Source: Clostridia bacterium (GTDB lineage: Bacteria; Bacillota; Clostridia; Oscillospirales; CAG-272). Taken from it: a stretch of 64,000 nucleotides of DNA. The notes under the pieces are model-generated. The model was not told the DNA's origin. It saw only the letters and a program-made list of their open reading frames with translations, and made no database searches. Below are positions 1-8,999 of this stretch, one piece after another. The DNA is taken from the NCBI GenBank assembly GCA_017399105.1, contig JAFQEJ010000021.1, forward strand, positions 1 to 64,000, written 5' to 3'. The stretch's first letter is position 1. Each line of letters begins with the position of its first letter. The position numbers were made by a program, and so were the translations under genes.

Positions 1-104
1 CAAGCACGACTTCCTTATTGATTTTATTTGGGAGTCGAGCATATAATGAGCGAAAGCGAATTCAAGCACGACTTCCTTATTGATTTTATTTGGGAGTCGT
101 GCTA
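1..104 (+). repeat. Tandem 37-base repeat carrying a promoter
   Basis: Bases 1-37 recur identically at 63-99. Each copy holds a promoter-like pair. In copy 1, TTGATT (18-23) and TATAAT (42-47) have an 18-base spacer. In copy 2, TTGATT (80-85) and TATAAT (103-108) have the ideal 17-base spacer. In copy 2 only, the ends also form an inverted repeat, AGCACGACT (65-73) with AGTCGTGCT (95-103), so a 9-bp hairpin (12 with a wobble) encloses the -35 region. Copy 1 has changed bases at the 3' arm. What lies upstream of base 1 is not visible, so there may be more copies. Confidence 0.8.
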
Positions 105-108
105 TAAT
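80..108 (+). promoter_or_regulatory. Promoter of the HAD-alr operon
   Basis: TTGATT at 80-85 and TATAAT at 103-108 are separated by 17 bases and lie about 30 bases before the HAD start codon. The -35 box sits in the loop and the 3' arm of a perfect 9-bp inverted repeat (65-73/95-103) ends at the -10 box, so a DNA-binding protein or a cruciform could control it; that is inference. Confidence 0.65.
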
Positions 109-136
109 ATTTTATATCCATTTGGGAGGCTGCCAT

Positions 137-844
137 ATGTATAAAGTTATCGTCTTTGATGTGGGAGATACACTTATTGAATATGTACCCGATCAGATTA
201 CCGTTGTTACAGACAGGTTTGCCGATATCGGTATTGAGATTGGCCGCGAGACAGCACTTGAGGTAAGCCGCATAACCGAGTTGAGCGTAGCGGAACAGAT
301 TCTTCGTGAAATCAACGGTGCAGAGCGAATGGATGATGATGCTTTTATGGCTTACATCAATGATCGGATCATGGCGATTCCCACTGTTTCAGAACAGCTG
401 AAAAGCGATGCATTAAAAGATGCATTTATTGCGGGCATGAAACGGGTTAAGCAGAAAAAAACGGTGAAGAAAAACGTTCATCGAATTTTGCAAATGCTGA
501 AGGAAAAATACAGACTGGGAATCATCTCCAATTATTCTGCGGAGTTATCCGATTATCTGAAGGAATGCGGATTGTACAGTTATTTTGATGCGGTTGTCAT
601 ATCGGCTGAAGTGGGATATGAAAAGCCTGATCCGAGGATTTATAAATATTTTTTAGAAAAAATGTCCTGTGATGCTGCTGACTGTCTCTATGTGGGGGAT
701 CATCCCTTTGACGTAATGGGTGCCAAGCGTGCAGGGATGGGAATGGTATGGCTGAACAATATCTATGATAACATGCCCGAATTTATCAAAGAAAAGCCCG
801 ATTATACCATTCGAACTATCGACAAGCTGACAGAAATATTATAA
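137..844 (+). CDS. HAD-superfamily hydrolase
   Basis: A 235-residue haloacid-dehalogenase-type phosphatase. Motif I is FDVGDT at residues 7-12, with Asp8 the expected nucleophile and Asp11 the general acid. Motif II is GIISN near residue 130. The motif III lysine is in YEKPDP near 162, and motif IV is YVGDHPFDV near 188. The cap region between motifs I and II is helical, as in subfamily IA phosphatases. The ATG at 137 is chosen because GGGAGG lies 7 bases before it; the open frame extends upstream without a ribosome site. It is first in a plus-strand run followed 26 bases later by alanine racemase. The substrate cannot be told from sequence; small phosphate esters are usual for the family. 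Confidence 0.85.
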   Translation: MYKVIVFDVGDTLIEYVPDQITVVTDRFADIGIEIGRETALEVSRITELSVAEQILREINGAERMDDDAFMAYINDRIMAIPTVSEQLKSDALKDAFIAGMKRVKQKKTVKKNVHRILQMLKEKYRLGIISNYSAELSDYLKECGLYSYFDAVVISAEVGYEKPDPRIYKYFLEKMSCDAADCLYVGDHPFDVMGAKRAGMGMVWLNNIYDNMPEFIKEKPDYTIRTIDKLTEIL

Positions 845-870
845 AATATCAAACAAAAGAAGGTATCATA

Positions 871-2034
871 TTGAATCTCCCTGAGCGTATATACGCTAAA
901 ATTGATCTTGACGCCATCGCTCACAATCTGCGCGCGGCGAAAAATAAAACGAACCGTGATGTCCTCGCGGTGATCAAGGCAAACGGCTACGGTCACGGTG
1001 CGCTTCCCATTGCAAGGCGGCTGAGCAGAGAAGGGCTTGTCTGGGGATATGGTGTTGCCACAGCCGGTGAGGCGATGCAGCTTCGCCGCGGCGGAATTGA
1101 GGAGCCGATTCTGATTCTCGGTGCAACCTTCGCTTCGAGCTGGGAGACGCTGATCGAGCATGATGTGCGTCTGACTGTCTTTGATGTTGATACCGCAAAA
1201 GAAATATCGGCTGCGGCAGCAAGAGTCGGAAAGTGCGCACTTCTTCATCTCAAAGCTGATACCGGCATGGGACGCATCGGACTGCGTACAACCGAAGCGG
1301 AAATTGACAGCTCGGTTGATGCAGCCTGTGAGATTGCGGCGCTGCCCGATTTGAAAATTGAAGGACTGTTCACGCATTTTGCCTGTGCCGATGAGTTCGA
1401 TAAGAATCACACGAAAGGGCAGATGGCGCGCTTTCTTGCCTTTAAAGAAAAACTTGACGATTGCGGTGTGAAGCCAAGCCGGGTACATATGTGCAACAGC
1501 GCGGCGGTGATCGATTTTGATATCGACTTCCTTGATATGGTGCGTTTCGGCATCTCGGTATACGGACTTTATCCTTCCGACGAGGTGGTGAAGGAGAATG
1601 TCGATTTGATTCCCGCCATGTCCCTTTACAGTCACGTTGCTCATGTAAAGCATGTGAATCCGGGGGACAGCGTCAGCTACGGTGCGATGTGGCATGCCGA
1701 GCAGGAGTGTGTGATTGCAACCATTCCTGTTGGTTATGCCGATGGTTATCCCAGACTGCTGTCGGGGAAAGCCCGCGTGATGGTACGAGGTGTGTCTCTT
1801 CCCATTGTGGGCAGAGTCTGCATGGATCAGTTTATGGTGGATGCCACAGCACTCCCCGACATCAAGGTTGGAGATGAGGCTACCCTGATGGGAGAGGGCA
1901 TTACCGCAGAGGAGCTGGCGGCCCTTGCAGGAACCATCAATTATGAGCTTGTTTGCGGAATCGCTCCCAGAGTTCCGCGAGTCTATTATGAGTGCGGCGA
2001 GGTTGCAGAAATTGTCGATCCGCTGGCATTTTGA
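871..2034 (+). CDS. alr: Alanine racemase
   Basis: Pyridoxal-phosphate enzyme that interconverts L- and D-alanine for peptidoglycan. Length (387 residues) is normal. Lys36 in IKANGYGHG is the cofactor lysine, and the second catalytic base, Tyr of VGYADGYPR, lies near residue 288. The phosphate-binding region MCNSAA and the C-terminal VGRVCMDQFMVD segment are conserved. The start is TTG at 871, with AGAAGG 7 bases before it and no better ATG nearby. It lies between a HAD phosphatase and two peptidase or amidase genes, all closely spaced, suggesting one transcript that links D-alanine supply to turnover of D-amino-acid peptides (inference). Confidence 0.95.
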   Translation: MNLPERIYAKIDLDAIAHNLRAAKNKTNRDVLAVIKANGYGHGALPIARRLSREGLVWGYGVATAGEAMQLRRGGIEEPILILGATFASSWETLIEHDVRLTVFDVDTAKEISAAAARVGKCALLHLKADTGMGRIGLRTTEAEIDSSVDAACEIAALPDLKIEGLFTHFACADEFDKNHTKGQMARFLAFKEKLDDCGVKPSRVHMCNSAAVIDFDIDFLDMVRFGISVYGLYPSDEVVKENVDLIPAMSLYSHVAHVKHVNPGDSVSYGAMWHAEQECVIATIPVGYADGYPRLLSGKARVMVRGVSLPIVGRVCMDQFMVDATALPDIKVGDEATLMGEGITAEELAALAGTINYELVCGIAPRVPRVYYECGEVAEIVDPLAF

Positions 2035-2049
2035 GAATGGAGGACTATC

Positions 2050-2754
2050 ATGAAACCGATCATTGGCATAACCGCCTATCTTTCACGCTCCACCGGCACA
2101 AGAGGTGCCTTTATGACAGGGGGCGACTATGTTCGATCGATTACGATGGCTGGCGGTGCACCTCTTTTGCTCCCCGAGGGAGATGAAGCTGTGGCAAAGG
2201 AATATGCCGCGCATTGTGACGGCATACTGATACCGGGCGGCGATGATGTACATCCCATGCTCTATGGCGAGGAGACGATCCCGGGGGTGCGTGATGTCTA
2301 TCTTTCGCTGGACAGATTCGAGATTGCGCTCATCCGTGCCGCTGCCGAGCTTGGTAAGCCTGTTTTCGGTATCTGCCGCGGTGTGCAGGTCATCAATGTG
2401 GCTTTCGGCGGCACGCTTTGGCAGGATATCCCTTCCCAGTGCCCGCAGGCAAACTCTCACAAAGGGCCTGCCGATGCCAGGGATGAACCCTATCACATGA
2501 TTACCTGCGAGGATGACTCACTCATGTACCGCATTTTCGGCAAGCAGGTGATGACAAACTCTTACCATCATCAGGCAGTCAAGACTGCTGCTCCCGGATT
2601 TCAGGTGACCGCACGCTGCTCTGACGGAATCATTGAAGCGATTGAGCATGAGAGCAAGTCTGTCTTTGGCGTACAGTTCCATCCCGAAAATTATACCGCC
2701 CGTTATGATGCCTTTGCGGCACTCTTTGGGGCATTTGTTGATATGTGTAAATAA
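2050..2754 (+). CDS. Class I glutamine amidotransferase-like hydrolase (peptidase C26, PuuD type)
   Basis: A 234-residue protein of the gamma-glutamyl-GABA hydrolase family. The nucleophile elbow FGICRGVQ puts the catalytic Cys near residue 109. The His-Glu pair is in GVQFHPE near residue 211, and the GGDDVHP segment near residue 64 is typical. Such enzymes cleave gamma-glutamyl amides; the exact substrate is not predictable. It begins 15 bases after alr, with GGAGG before the ATG, and is followed 14 bases later by a DmpA-type peptidase. Together these point to scavenging of unusual peptides or gamma-glutamyl compounds (inference). Confidence 0.85.
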   Translation: MKPIIGITAYLSRSTGTRGAFMTGGDYVRSITMAGGAPLLLPEGDEAVAKEYAAHCDGILIPGGDDVHPMLYGEETIPGVRDVYLSLDRFEIALIRAAAELGKPVFGICRGVQVINVAFGGTLWQDIPSQCPQANSHKGPADARDEPYHMITCEDDSLMYRIFGKQVMTNSYHHQAVKTAAPGFQVTARCSDGIIEAIEHESKSVFGVQFHPENYTARYDAFAALFGAFVDMCK

Positions 2755-2768
2755 ATGAGGTAAAAACG

Positions 2769-3800
2769 ATGAATCAGAAAAGAATCTTCGACTACGGCAT
2801 CCGCATCGGCAACGGCAAAAGAGGAAAACTGAATAAAATTTCCGATGTGGCGGGTGTCACCGTCGGTCACAGCACCATCCGAAATGAAGCACATAACACC
2901 GGCGTTACAGTGGTCATGCCTTCAAAGAGCAATATCTTCCGCGATAAGCTGATAGCCGCATCCTATGTGCATAACGGTTTCGGAAAGACTGCAGGCACCA
3001 TCCAGATTGACGAGCTGGGAACGCTCGAAACACCGATTGCGCTGACCAATACGCTGAATGTGGGGCTGGTGTCGGATGCTGTTGTGCAGTATATGATCGA
3101 TAGCTGCAACGCCGACGGTATGTTTGTTCGCAGCGTTAATCCGGTGGTTGGCGAGTGCAATGATTCAGCGCTGAATACCATTACAGAGCGCGCAGTCAGA
3201 TGTGAGCATGTGATGGAAGCGATTCAGACTGCCTCTGAAGATTTTGAGGAAGGCAATGTGGGAGCAGGCGCGGGAACGGTCTGCTACGGACTGAAGGGCG
3301 GCATCGGCTCGGCATCCCGCGTGGTGGAGCTGGACGGAAAAGAGTACACAATTGGCGTGCTGGTACAGTCCAACTACGGATCTACCGCCGATCTTGTTAT
3401 AAACGGCAGACGCATCGGTGAGGAGATTGTCAAAAGCACCTCGGGCAGTGAGTGCGATAAAGGCTCGATTATCATTGTCCTCGCCTGTGATGTTCCGCTG
3501 ACCGCGCGCCAGCTGAAGCGTGTCGTCAAGCGCTGTTCGGTGGGCATTGCGCGGCTTGGTTCCTACATCGGACACGGAAGCGGTGAAGTCTTCATCGGAT
3601 TTTCAACTGCGAATGTGATATCGGAGGATAAGGGCGGCGACATCATGAACATCGCCTGTGTGAAGGAAGGCAGAATGAACATGCTCTTCCGCGCGGCAGG
3701 TGAAGCAGCAGAGGAAGCGATTCTCAACTCCATGGTCTGCGCCAAGGATGTGACAGGTCCTGACGGACATGTAGTGAAGTGTCTGAAGCACTATTTATAA
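2769..3800 (+). CDS. P1 family (S58) peptidase, DmpA-like D-aminopeptidase
   Basis: A 343-residue N-terminal-nucleophile peptidase of the DmpA/BapA family, which self-cleaves at a Gly-Ser bond and then releases N-terminal D- or beta-amino acids. The start of the family fold is clear in KLNKISDVAGVTVGHSTI, followed by GNVGAGAGTVCYGLKGGIG near residues 160-178. The predicted self-cleavage site is Gly-Ser in DKGSIIIVLACD near residue 236. The C-terminal part IGHGSGEVFIGFST also matches. There is no signal peptide, so it is cytoplasmic. It is last in the operon begun by the HAD and alanine racemase genes and ends just before a strong terminator. A role in recovering D-amino acids fits the context. 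Confidence 0.88.
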   Translation: MNQKRIFDYGIRIGNGKRGKLNKISDVAGVTVGHSTIRNEAHNTGVTVVMPSKSNIFRDKLIAASYVHNGFGKTAGTIQIDELGTLETPIALTNTLNVGLVSDAVVQYMIDSCNADGMFVRSVNPVVGECNDSALNTITERAVRCEHVMEAIQTASEDFEEGNVGAGAGTVCYGLKGGIGSASRVVELDGKEYTIGVLVQSNYGSTADLVINGRRIGEEIVKSTSGSECDKGSIIIVLACDVPLTARQLKRVVKRCSVGIARLGSYIGHGSGEVFIGFSTANVISEDKGGDIMNIACVKEGRMNMLFRAAGEAAEEAILNSMVCAKDVTGPDGHVVKCLKHYL

Positions 3801-3815
3801 TATTGAGGCAACAAA

Positions 3816-3852
3816 AAAGCAGTCATTTCGATTGGTGTGAAATGACTGCTTT
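3816..3852. terminator. Bidirectional terminator
   Basis: A perfect 14-bp stem (3816-3829 with 3839-3852) and 9-base loop, with A-rich and T-rich flanks, between converging genes. It can end both the alr operon and the minus-strand lipoprotein gene. Confidence 0.85.
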
Positions 3853-3856
3853 GTGT

Positions 3857-6349
3857 TTAATCTGCGACGCCTTCCACCGAAAGCTCTGCTGCCGAGGAGA
3901 AGTTTGCATCACCGCCGGCTGTGCCGATGATGCGGATTCCGCTACAGGAGGTTGGTGTTTTCAGCGTGAAGGTGTAGGTCTGATAGTTTTTGCCGAATTT
4001 GCCCTGTGCGTTTCCGTTGGGGTATGCCGGATTCACATCGGTTTCCACCGTCATCCAATTGCCGTCAATGAGCACTTCCACACGGATGCTGCCATCCTTG
4101 AACCAACCGCCGTTGCTGAAGTGTGCACCCTCTGTGAAGCTGAGCGAGCTTACAGTATAGCTGCGGCGGAACATATATCCGAAGTATTCCTCATGCTCGT
4201 CACTGCGGTTTGTAAAGGTGTCATACTGCACTTTTTCATGAGATTCACCCGATTTTGGGATAATTCCGTCACGGATGATCTCGATGTCCTTGCAGCCGGC
4301 GCCTCCGGGATTGGATTCGGAGACAATGATGATGCTCTCCTCGGCGATACTGTCGCTGCCTGAGAAGGTGGGATTCTCCACCTCGGTGAAGCCCACATCA
4401 AGCTCAGCACAGGATGCGAACATGGCTGTGCCGCCGCCCTCACCGCGTACACGCACGCCCTCACACTTGACAGGTGTATCGAGTGTGAAGGTGAAGGTTT
4501 CATAGGGTGAGCCCTGCGCGTTCATATCATCGACCTCGATGTAGAGGGGACTGAGTGTATAGGAGGCTTCAATCCATTCACCGTCTACGAGAAGCTCAAG
4601 AGTCGGTGCCTTATAGAACCAGCCGCCATCACCGAAGTGCGCTCCCTCGGTAAAGTAGACATGGCTGACCGTAACTCTGCGATCGAAGAGGGCATCGAAG
4701 GTGAGGTCACTGCCATCTCCGCCGAAGGTGTCATACTGTTTGGTGATATCTCCGTCTGCGGGAATCGCACCGTCGCAGATAACACCGATATTGCGTGAGC
4801 CTCCGCCGAGAGGTGAGGTAACCGAGCAGTCTCCGGTGATGCTGAAGCCGCGCTCACCGGTGGCGATGACCGTTTTGCTGACAGTACAGGAGCGCCCTTT
4901 GCTGTCCGAGACGGTGGCTGTGATGGTATATTCGCCCGCCTGCAGATATGTATAAGAGGGGACAACGGCGCCAAGGACGATGCCGTCTCCCATATCCATT
5001 TTTACTGTCACGTTTTCATCGGGAGCTACATAAAGCAGCTTGATATCGACAATGCCATCGGCTTTCGGCGTGACGTTGAGATAGGCTGTGATCTCGTTAT
5101 CCGGCCACTGCTCGAGGGGGACAGGGGTAACATCGGTGATCAAAGGAAGCTTCCATCCGCCTTCAACAGCATATCCCATGCTGTCTAAATATTCTGCCGC
5201 CAGATCGCAGTTGATCTGGATGCAGTCGCCGAGGGTGTAATCGGTATAGGCAAAGACTGCGTTATCAAAATCAGCCGCAGACTTGAAACGCTGCTTGATT
5301 CCCGAAAGACCGTAGAAATTACCGAGAATTGCTGCTGATGTTGAGGGATTGCAGTCGCTGTCCTGACCGCAGCGCATGGAGATGATAATGGTATCCTCCA
5401 AATCACCCTCGCCCCAGAGCATGCCGATGAGCACATATGCGGCATTGAGCTTGGCATCGATGTTGAAGGCACCCTTACCCTCGGCGCACTTGTCGTCGTT
5501 GACCCATTTATCCTCAATTTGCAGCCAGCAATCCTCCCATGCCATGCCTGCATCATAGGCGGCAAGCACTTCCTCCATGAGCGTGCGGAACTTACTGCCG
5601 GTTGGTACTGCTGCGATTCCGGCGTTGACAATCTCACGGATGGAGGCTGCACGGAATGCGGCTGAATGCATGGCAGACACAAAGACACCGCCGTAAACGC
5701 CATCACCGTAGTTCATCAGATGTCCGATCTCAAAGGCGCGCGCCGCCGCTTCGGAGGGCAGTCCGGGGTAGATATTGCCTACAAAGTCGGCTTCGATCTG
5801 CCAGTCGATGTCATCGGCGTGCCAGTTGTATTTGTAATGACCCGCTTCGGCTGCAGGGATGCCTGCCCGAAGATTTTCCCTGCCGATGAGGTTGGCATGA
5901 GCGAGTCCGAATTTGGAATCGGCGAAATACTGCCCCAGAATATCCAGCGAGCAGTTTACGCCGTGGTCCTTCATGGCATCGAGAAAGGGAATTTCCACAT
6001 AAAGGTCATCCTGTCCGTAGGCGTTATTAATGGTTTCGGGTGTCCAGACGGGTACATCCTGTTCGGGAATGAGCCTGCCGCAGTAGACAAATTCCGTGGG
6101 GGCTGACCAGGTAACACCGATCATCTGGGCAACCCAGGAGCCTGCCGTCTTATCCCAAAGCTCCTCTGGAGTCAGAATGTCCTTGAGAGTTTCGGGATCT
6201 TCCGTCACCTCGGTATCATGGTAACTTTCGGTACTCGGAATAGCTTCTGAAGTGATTTCATCATCACCGACAGATGCTTTATCGCAGGCTGTCAGTGCAA
6301 ACATGGATAGAATTAGAAGAACTGCGCAGATACGAACAAATTGACTCAT
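3857..6349 (-). CDS. Exported ADP-ribosylglycohydrolase-family lipoprotein with PKD-like and two C-terminal beta domains
   Basis: An 830-residue lipoprotein. The signal peptide ends in the lipobox LTAC (Cys about residue 22), followed by an acidic linker. Residues about 60-400 form an ADP-ribosylglycohydrolase (DraG/ARH) fold, with the metal-binding segments DDIDWQIEADF and RCGQDSDCNPSTSAAILG. Next comes a PKD-like domain (DMGDGIV...YLQAGEYTITATVSD). Two repeated beta-sandwich modules of about 130 residues follow, both with the pattern FTEGAHFxxGGWF...YTFTLxTPxxCxGxRxxGxxGG, resembling discoidin/CBM modules. DraG enzymes usually act inside the cell on ADP-ribosylated protein; an anchored exported version suggests another substrate such as a glycoside or nucleotide sugar (inference). 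AAGGAG precedes the ATG. It is monocistronic between terminators. Confidence 0.85.
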   Translation of the reverse strand: MSQFVRICAVLLILSMFALTACDKASVGDDEITSEAIPSTESYHDTEVTEDPETLKDILTPEELWDKTAGSWVAQMIGVTWSAPTEFVYCGRLIPEQDVPVWTPETINNAYGQDDLYVEIPFLDAMKDHGVNCSLDILGQYFADSKFGLAHANLIGRENLRAGIPAAEAGHYKYNWHADDIDWQIEADFVGNIYPGLPSEAAARAFEIGHLMNYGDGVYGGVFVSAMHSAAFRAASIREIVNAGIAAVPTGSKFRTLMEEVLAAYDAGMAWEDCWLQIEDKWVNDDKCAEGKGAFNIDAKLNAAYVLIGMLWGEGDLEDTIIISMRCGQDSDCNPSTSAAILGNFYGLSGIKQRFKSAADFDNAVFAYTDYTLGDCIQINCDLAAEYLDSMGYAVEGGWKLPLITDVTPVPLEQWPDNEITAYLNVTPKADGIVDIKLLYVAPDENVTVKMDMGDGIVLGAVVPSYTYLQAGEYTITATVSDSKGRSCTVSKTVIATGERGFSITGDCSVTSPLGGGSRNIGVICDGAIPADGDITKQYDTFGGDGSDLTFDALFDRRVTVSHVYFTEGAHFGDGGWFYKAPTLELLVDGEWIEASYTLSPLYIEVDDMNAQGSPYETFTFTLDTPVKCEGVRVRGEGGGTAMFASCAELDVGFTEVENPTFSGSDSIAEESIIIVSESNPGGAGCKDIEIIRDGIIPKSGESHEKVQYDTFTNRSDEHEEYFGYMFRRSYTVSSLSFTEGAHFSNGGWFKDGSIRVEVLIDGNWMTVETDVNPAYPNGNAQGKFGKNYQTYTFTLKTPTSCSGIRIIGTAGGDANFSSAAELSVEGVAD

Positions 6350-6382
6350 GGTGCTGCTCCTTAATAAAATGTCTGTGAAAAC

Positions 6383-6411
6383 AGTATAGCATGTTCAAAT
6401 TTTATTTGCAA
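6383..6411 (-). promoter_or_regulatory. Promoter of the ADP-ribosylglycohydrolase lipoprotein
   Basis: On the minus strand TTGCAA (6411-6406) and TATACT (6388-6383) are separated by 17 bases, about 35 bases before the start codon. Confidence 0.6.
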
Positions 6412-6569
6412 GGGATGAGAAAAGATTGATCGAATCTGCACAGAAAATGATCGAATCTGCGCAGAGAAACAGATTATTCGTTTTTTGCGGGAATTTTGTT
6501 GAAAAGGGAGAGTTACTTTAGTGAAATTTATCCTCTTCCTGTCAAAACGGCGAAAGTTTTACATGCCGC

Positions 6570-6598
6570 TTGACAAGGAGAAAAAAATATGATATACT
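6570..6598 (+). promoter_or_regulatory. Promoter of the pfl operon
   Basis: A consensus TTGACA at 6570-6575 and TATACT at 6593-6598, with a 17-base spacer, lie immediately before the riboswitch leader. Apart from the two divergent promoters and the riboswitch, the intergenic region 6350-6767 shows nothing else recognisable. Confidence 0.8.
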
Positions 6599-6610
6599 GA
6601 CCACATCAAG

Positions 6611-6720
6611 AACGTCCCGTGACTGACGGATGCGTGGAATAACCACGAGGGAACGAGACGAATGAATTGCCGACCGTCTGGGCAGCACCGAATCGTTCGA
6701 TGCTGCCTTGTTTTGTTTTC
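6611..6720 (+). ncRNA. ZTP (pfl motif) riboswitch with terminator
   Basis: The leader carries the hallmarks of the pfl RNA, the ZTP/ZMP-sensing riboswitch: CGTGACTGACG near 6618-6628, a GTGG...CCAC hairpin (6634-6647) followed by GAGGGAACGAGACG, then the conserved 3' block GCCGACCGTCTGGGC at 6669-6683. The last bases of that block also form the start of a terminator stem, GGCAGCA (6681-6687) with TGCTGCC (6701-6707), followed by a T-rich run (6708-6719). Ligand binding would therefore hold the 3' block and free the pfl genes. The motif is known to precede pfl and folate or purine genes; ZTP accumulates when formyl-tetrahydrofolate is short, which fits control of formate production. Confidence 0.9.
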
Positions 6721-6767
6721 AGGGCAGTATCAGTCGGTGTCGATTAGAAGAAAGGATGGAAGACATT

Positions 6768-8999
6768 ATGCTTACCAACTGGGATGGATTTATTGAAGGC
6801 GAGTGGATGTACCGCATCAATGTGCGTGACTTCATTCAGAAAAATTATAAACCTTATGAGGGCACAGGAGATTTCCTTGCCGGTCCCACCGCGCGTACAA
6901 GTGCGCTGATGGAGAAGGTGCAGGAGCTCTTCAAACAGGAACGCGACAAGGGCGGTGTGCTTGACATTGAAACGCATACAGTATGCTCGCTGACGCATTT
7001 TAAACCCGGATATATTGATAAGGAGAACGAGATTATCGTCGGACTTCAGACAGATGTTCCTCTCAAGAGAGGCGTTAACCCCTTCGGCGGTCTGAAGATG
7101 ACCCGTGATGCCTGCAAGGCATACGGATATGAGCTCTCCAAGGATGTGGAAAACGAATTCCGCTACCGTACCACACACAATGATGGCGTTTTCCGTGTCT
7201 ACAGCGATGAGACTCGCGCCGCACGTCATTGCGGTCTGATTACAGGTCTCCCCGATGCCTACGGCAGAGGACGTATCATCGGCGATTACAGACGTGTTCC
7301 GCTTTACGGTGTCAACTACCTGATTGAGTGCAAGCGTGAGGACAAGCGCCGTCTTGCCGAGGGGGCAATGACTACAGATACCATCCGTCTCTCCGAAGAG
7401 CTGTATCAGCAGATTGCCTTTCTCGAGAAGCTGCGCGAGATGGCTGAAATGCACGGCTATGATATCTCTGAGCCTGCCGCCAATGCGAGAGAGGCTGTTC
7501 AGTGGCTCTATTTTGCCTATCTCGGCGCGATCAAGGAGCAGAACGGCGCGGCAATGAGTCTGGGCAGAGTGGCGACCTTCCTCGATATTTACTTTGAGCG
7601 CGATTTCAAGAACGGTGCTCTTGATGAGGTTGGCGCACAGGAGTTGATCGATGATCTGGTGATTAAGCTTCGCTGTGCAAGACATCTGCGTACCCCCGAA
7701 TACAACGAGCTCTTCGGCGGCGATCCCATGTGGATCACAGAGGCAGTCGGCGGCATGGGGGAGGACGGCAGAACACTGGTTACCCGCACCTCCATGCGAA
7801 TCCTCAATACACTGCGCAATCTCGGTCCTGCGCCCGAGCCCAATCTGACGGTGCTCTGGTCGAAGGATCTTCCCGAAAATTTTAAGAAATTCTGTGCAAA
7901 GCTCTCCTGCGATACCGATGCGGTTCAGTATGAGAACGACGATATCATGCGTCCGCTGATGGGGGATGACTATGCCATCGCCTGCTGTGTATCTGCCATG
8001 CGTATCGGCAAGGATATGCAGTTCTTCGGTGCCCGCGTCAATCTTGCCAAGCTGCTGCTCATGAGCCTCAACGGTGGCGTAGACGAAAAGCAGCATCGCC
8101 GTGTAGGCCCTGTCGGTGAGATTTATGCAGACGAATATCTTGACTATGAAAAGGTCAGCGCTCTTCTTGATAAATACCGTGCATGGCTCTGCAAGCTCTA
8201 CTGCAACACCATGAACATCATCCATTACATGCATGATAAATATGCTTACGAGAAGACCCAGATGGCACTTCACGATACCAATGTGCACCGTTATATGGCA
8301 TTCGGTGTGGCAGGTCTGAGCGTGCTTACCGACTCGCTGTCTGCCATCAAGTATGCAAAGGTCAGGTGCATTCGCGATGAGGAGTCTGGGCTGATTACAG
8401 ACTTTGAAGTGGAGGGCGATTACCCCTGCTACGGCAATGACGACGATCGCGCCGATATGATTGCAAAGGAGCAGACCGAGCTCTTTCTTGCTGAGCTCAG
8501 AAAGCATGAGCTCTACCGTAATGCCGAGCCTACTCTTTCTGTGCTCACCATTACCTCCAATGTTGTCTACGGTAAGAAAACCGGTGCGACTCCCGACGGA
8601 AGAAAGTCGGGTGAACCCTTCGCTCCCGGTGCGAATCCCATGCACAACCGCGAAAAGTGCGGCGCGCTTGCAGCACTCAATTCGGTTGCCAAGCTCTCCT
8701 ATGATACCTGCCGCGACGGCATTTCCAATACCTTCTCGATTATCCCCGAAGCACTTGGCGCCGACGAGGATACCCGTTTGGCAAATCTGACTGCACTCCT
8801 TGACGGCTACTTTACGCAGGGTGCACATCATCTCAATGTGAATGTCCTCAACCGCGAAACACTGATGGACGCCTATGAGCACCCCGAAAACTATCCCAAT
8901 CTGACCATCCGCGTGTCGGGTTATGCAGTCAACTTCTGCAAGCTCTCCCGCGAACAGCAGCGCGAGGTTATTATGCGCACCTTCCATTCGGCAATCTGA
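6768..8999 (+). CDS. pflB: Pyruvate formate-lyase (formate C-acetyltransferase)
   Basis: A glycyl-radical enzyme converting pyruvate and CoA to acetyl-CoA and formate. The chain is 743 residues, a normal length. The catalytic Cys pair is in IACCVSAM near residue 406. The glycyl radical loop RVSGYAV lies near residue 718, and the N-terminus [19 protein letters not shown] is typical of pyruvate formate-lyase rather than of glycerol or choline enzymes. The ATG at 6768 is used because AAAGGA lies 11 bases upstream; an in-frame ATG at 6756 overlaps that ribosome site. It is under the ZTP riboswitch, and its stop overlaps the pflA start (ATGA). Confidence 0.96.
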   Translation: MLTNWDGFIEGEWMYRINVRDFIQKNYKPYEGTGDFLAGPTARTSALMEKVQELFKQERDKGGVLDIETHTVCSLTHFKPGYIDKENEIIVGLQTDVPLKRGVNPFGGLKMTRDACKAYGYELSKDVENEFRYRTTHNDGVFRVYSDETRAARHCGLITGLPDAYGRGRIIGDYRRVPLYGVNYLIECKREDKRRLAEGAMTTDTIRLSEELYQQIAFLEKLREMAEMHGYDISEPAANAREAVQWLYFAYLGAIKEQNGAAMSLGRVATFLDIYFERDFKNGALDEVGAQELIDDLVIKLRCARHLRTPEYNELFGGDPMWITEAVGGMGEDGRTLVTRTSMRILNTLRNLGPAPEPNLTVLWSKDLPENFKKFCAKLSCDTDAVQYENDDIMRPLMGDDYAIACCVSAMRIGKDMQFFGARVNLAKLLLMSLNGGVDEKQHRRVGPVGEIYADEYLDYEKVSALLDKYRAWLCKLYCNTMNIIHYMHDKYAYEKTQMALHDTNVHRYMAFGVAGLSVLTDSLSAIKYAKVRCIRDEESGLITDFEVEGDYPCYGNDDDRADMIAKEQTELFLAELRKHELYRNAEPTLSVLTITSNVVYGKKTGATPDGRKSGEPFAPGANPMHNREKCGALAALNSVAKLSYDTCRDGISNTFSIIPEALGADEDTRLANLTALLDGYFTQGAHHLNVNVLNRETLMDAYEHPENYPNLTIRVSGYAVNFCKLSREQQREVIMRTFHSAI

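Noticed and set aside
1..108. Short CRISPR array at the left end
   Set aside because: There are only two repeats, the repeat contains a promoter, and no cas gene is present.
3779..4363. A 194-codon plus-strand frame across the terminator and into the ADP-ribosylglycohydrolase gene
   Set aside because: It begins inside the DmpA-like gene, crosses a strong terminator and has no ribosome site.
6744..8987. A 747-codon open frame antisense to pflB
   Set aside because: It is the complement of a highly conserved gene with all catalytic motifs. Long antisense frames are common here because of codon bias; it has no ribosome site.
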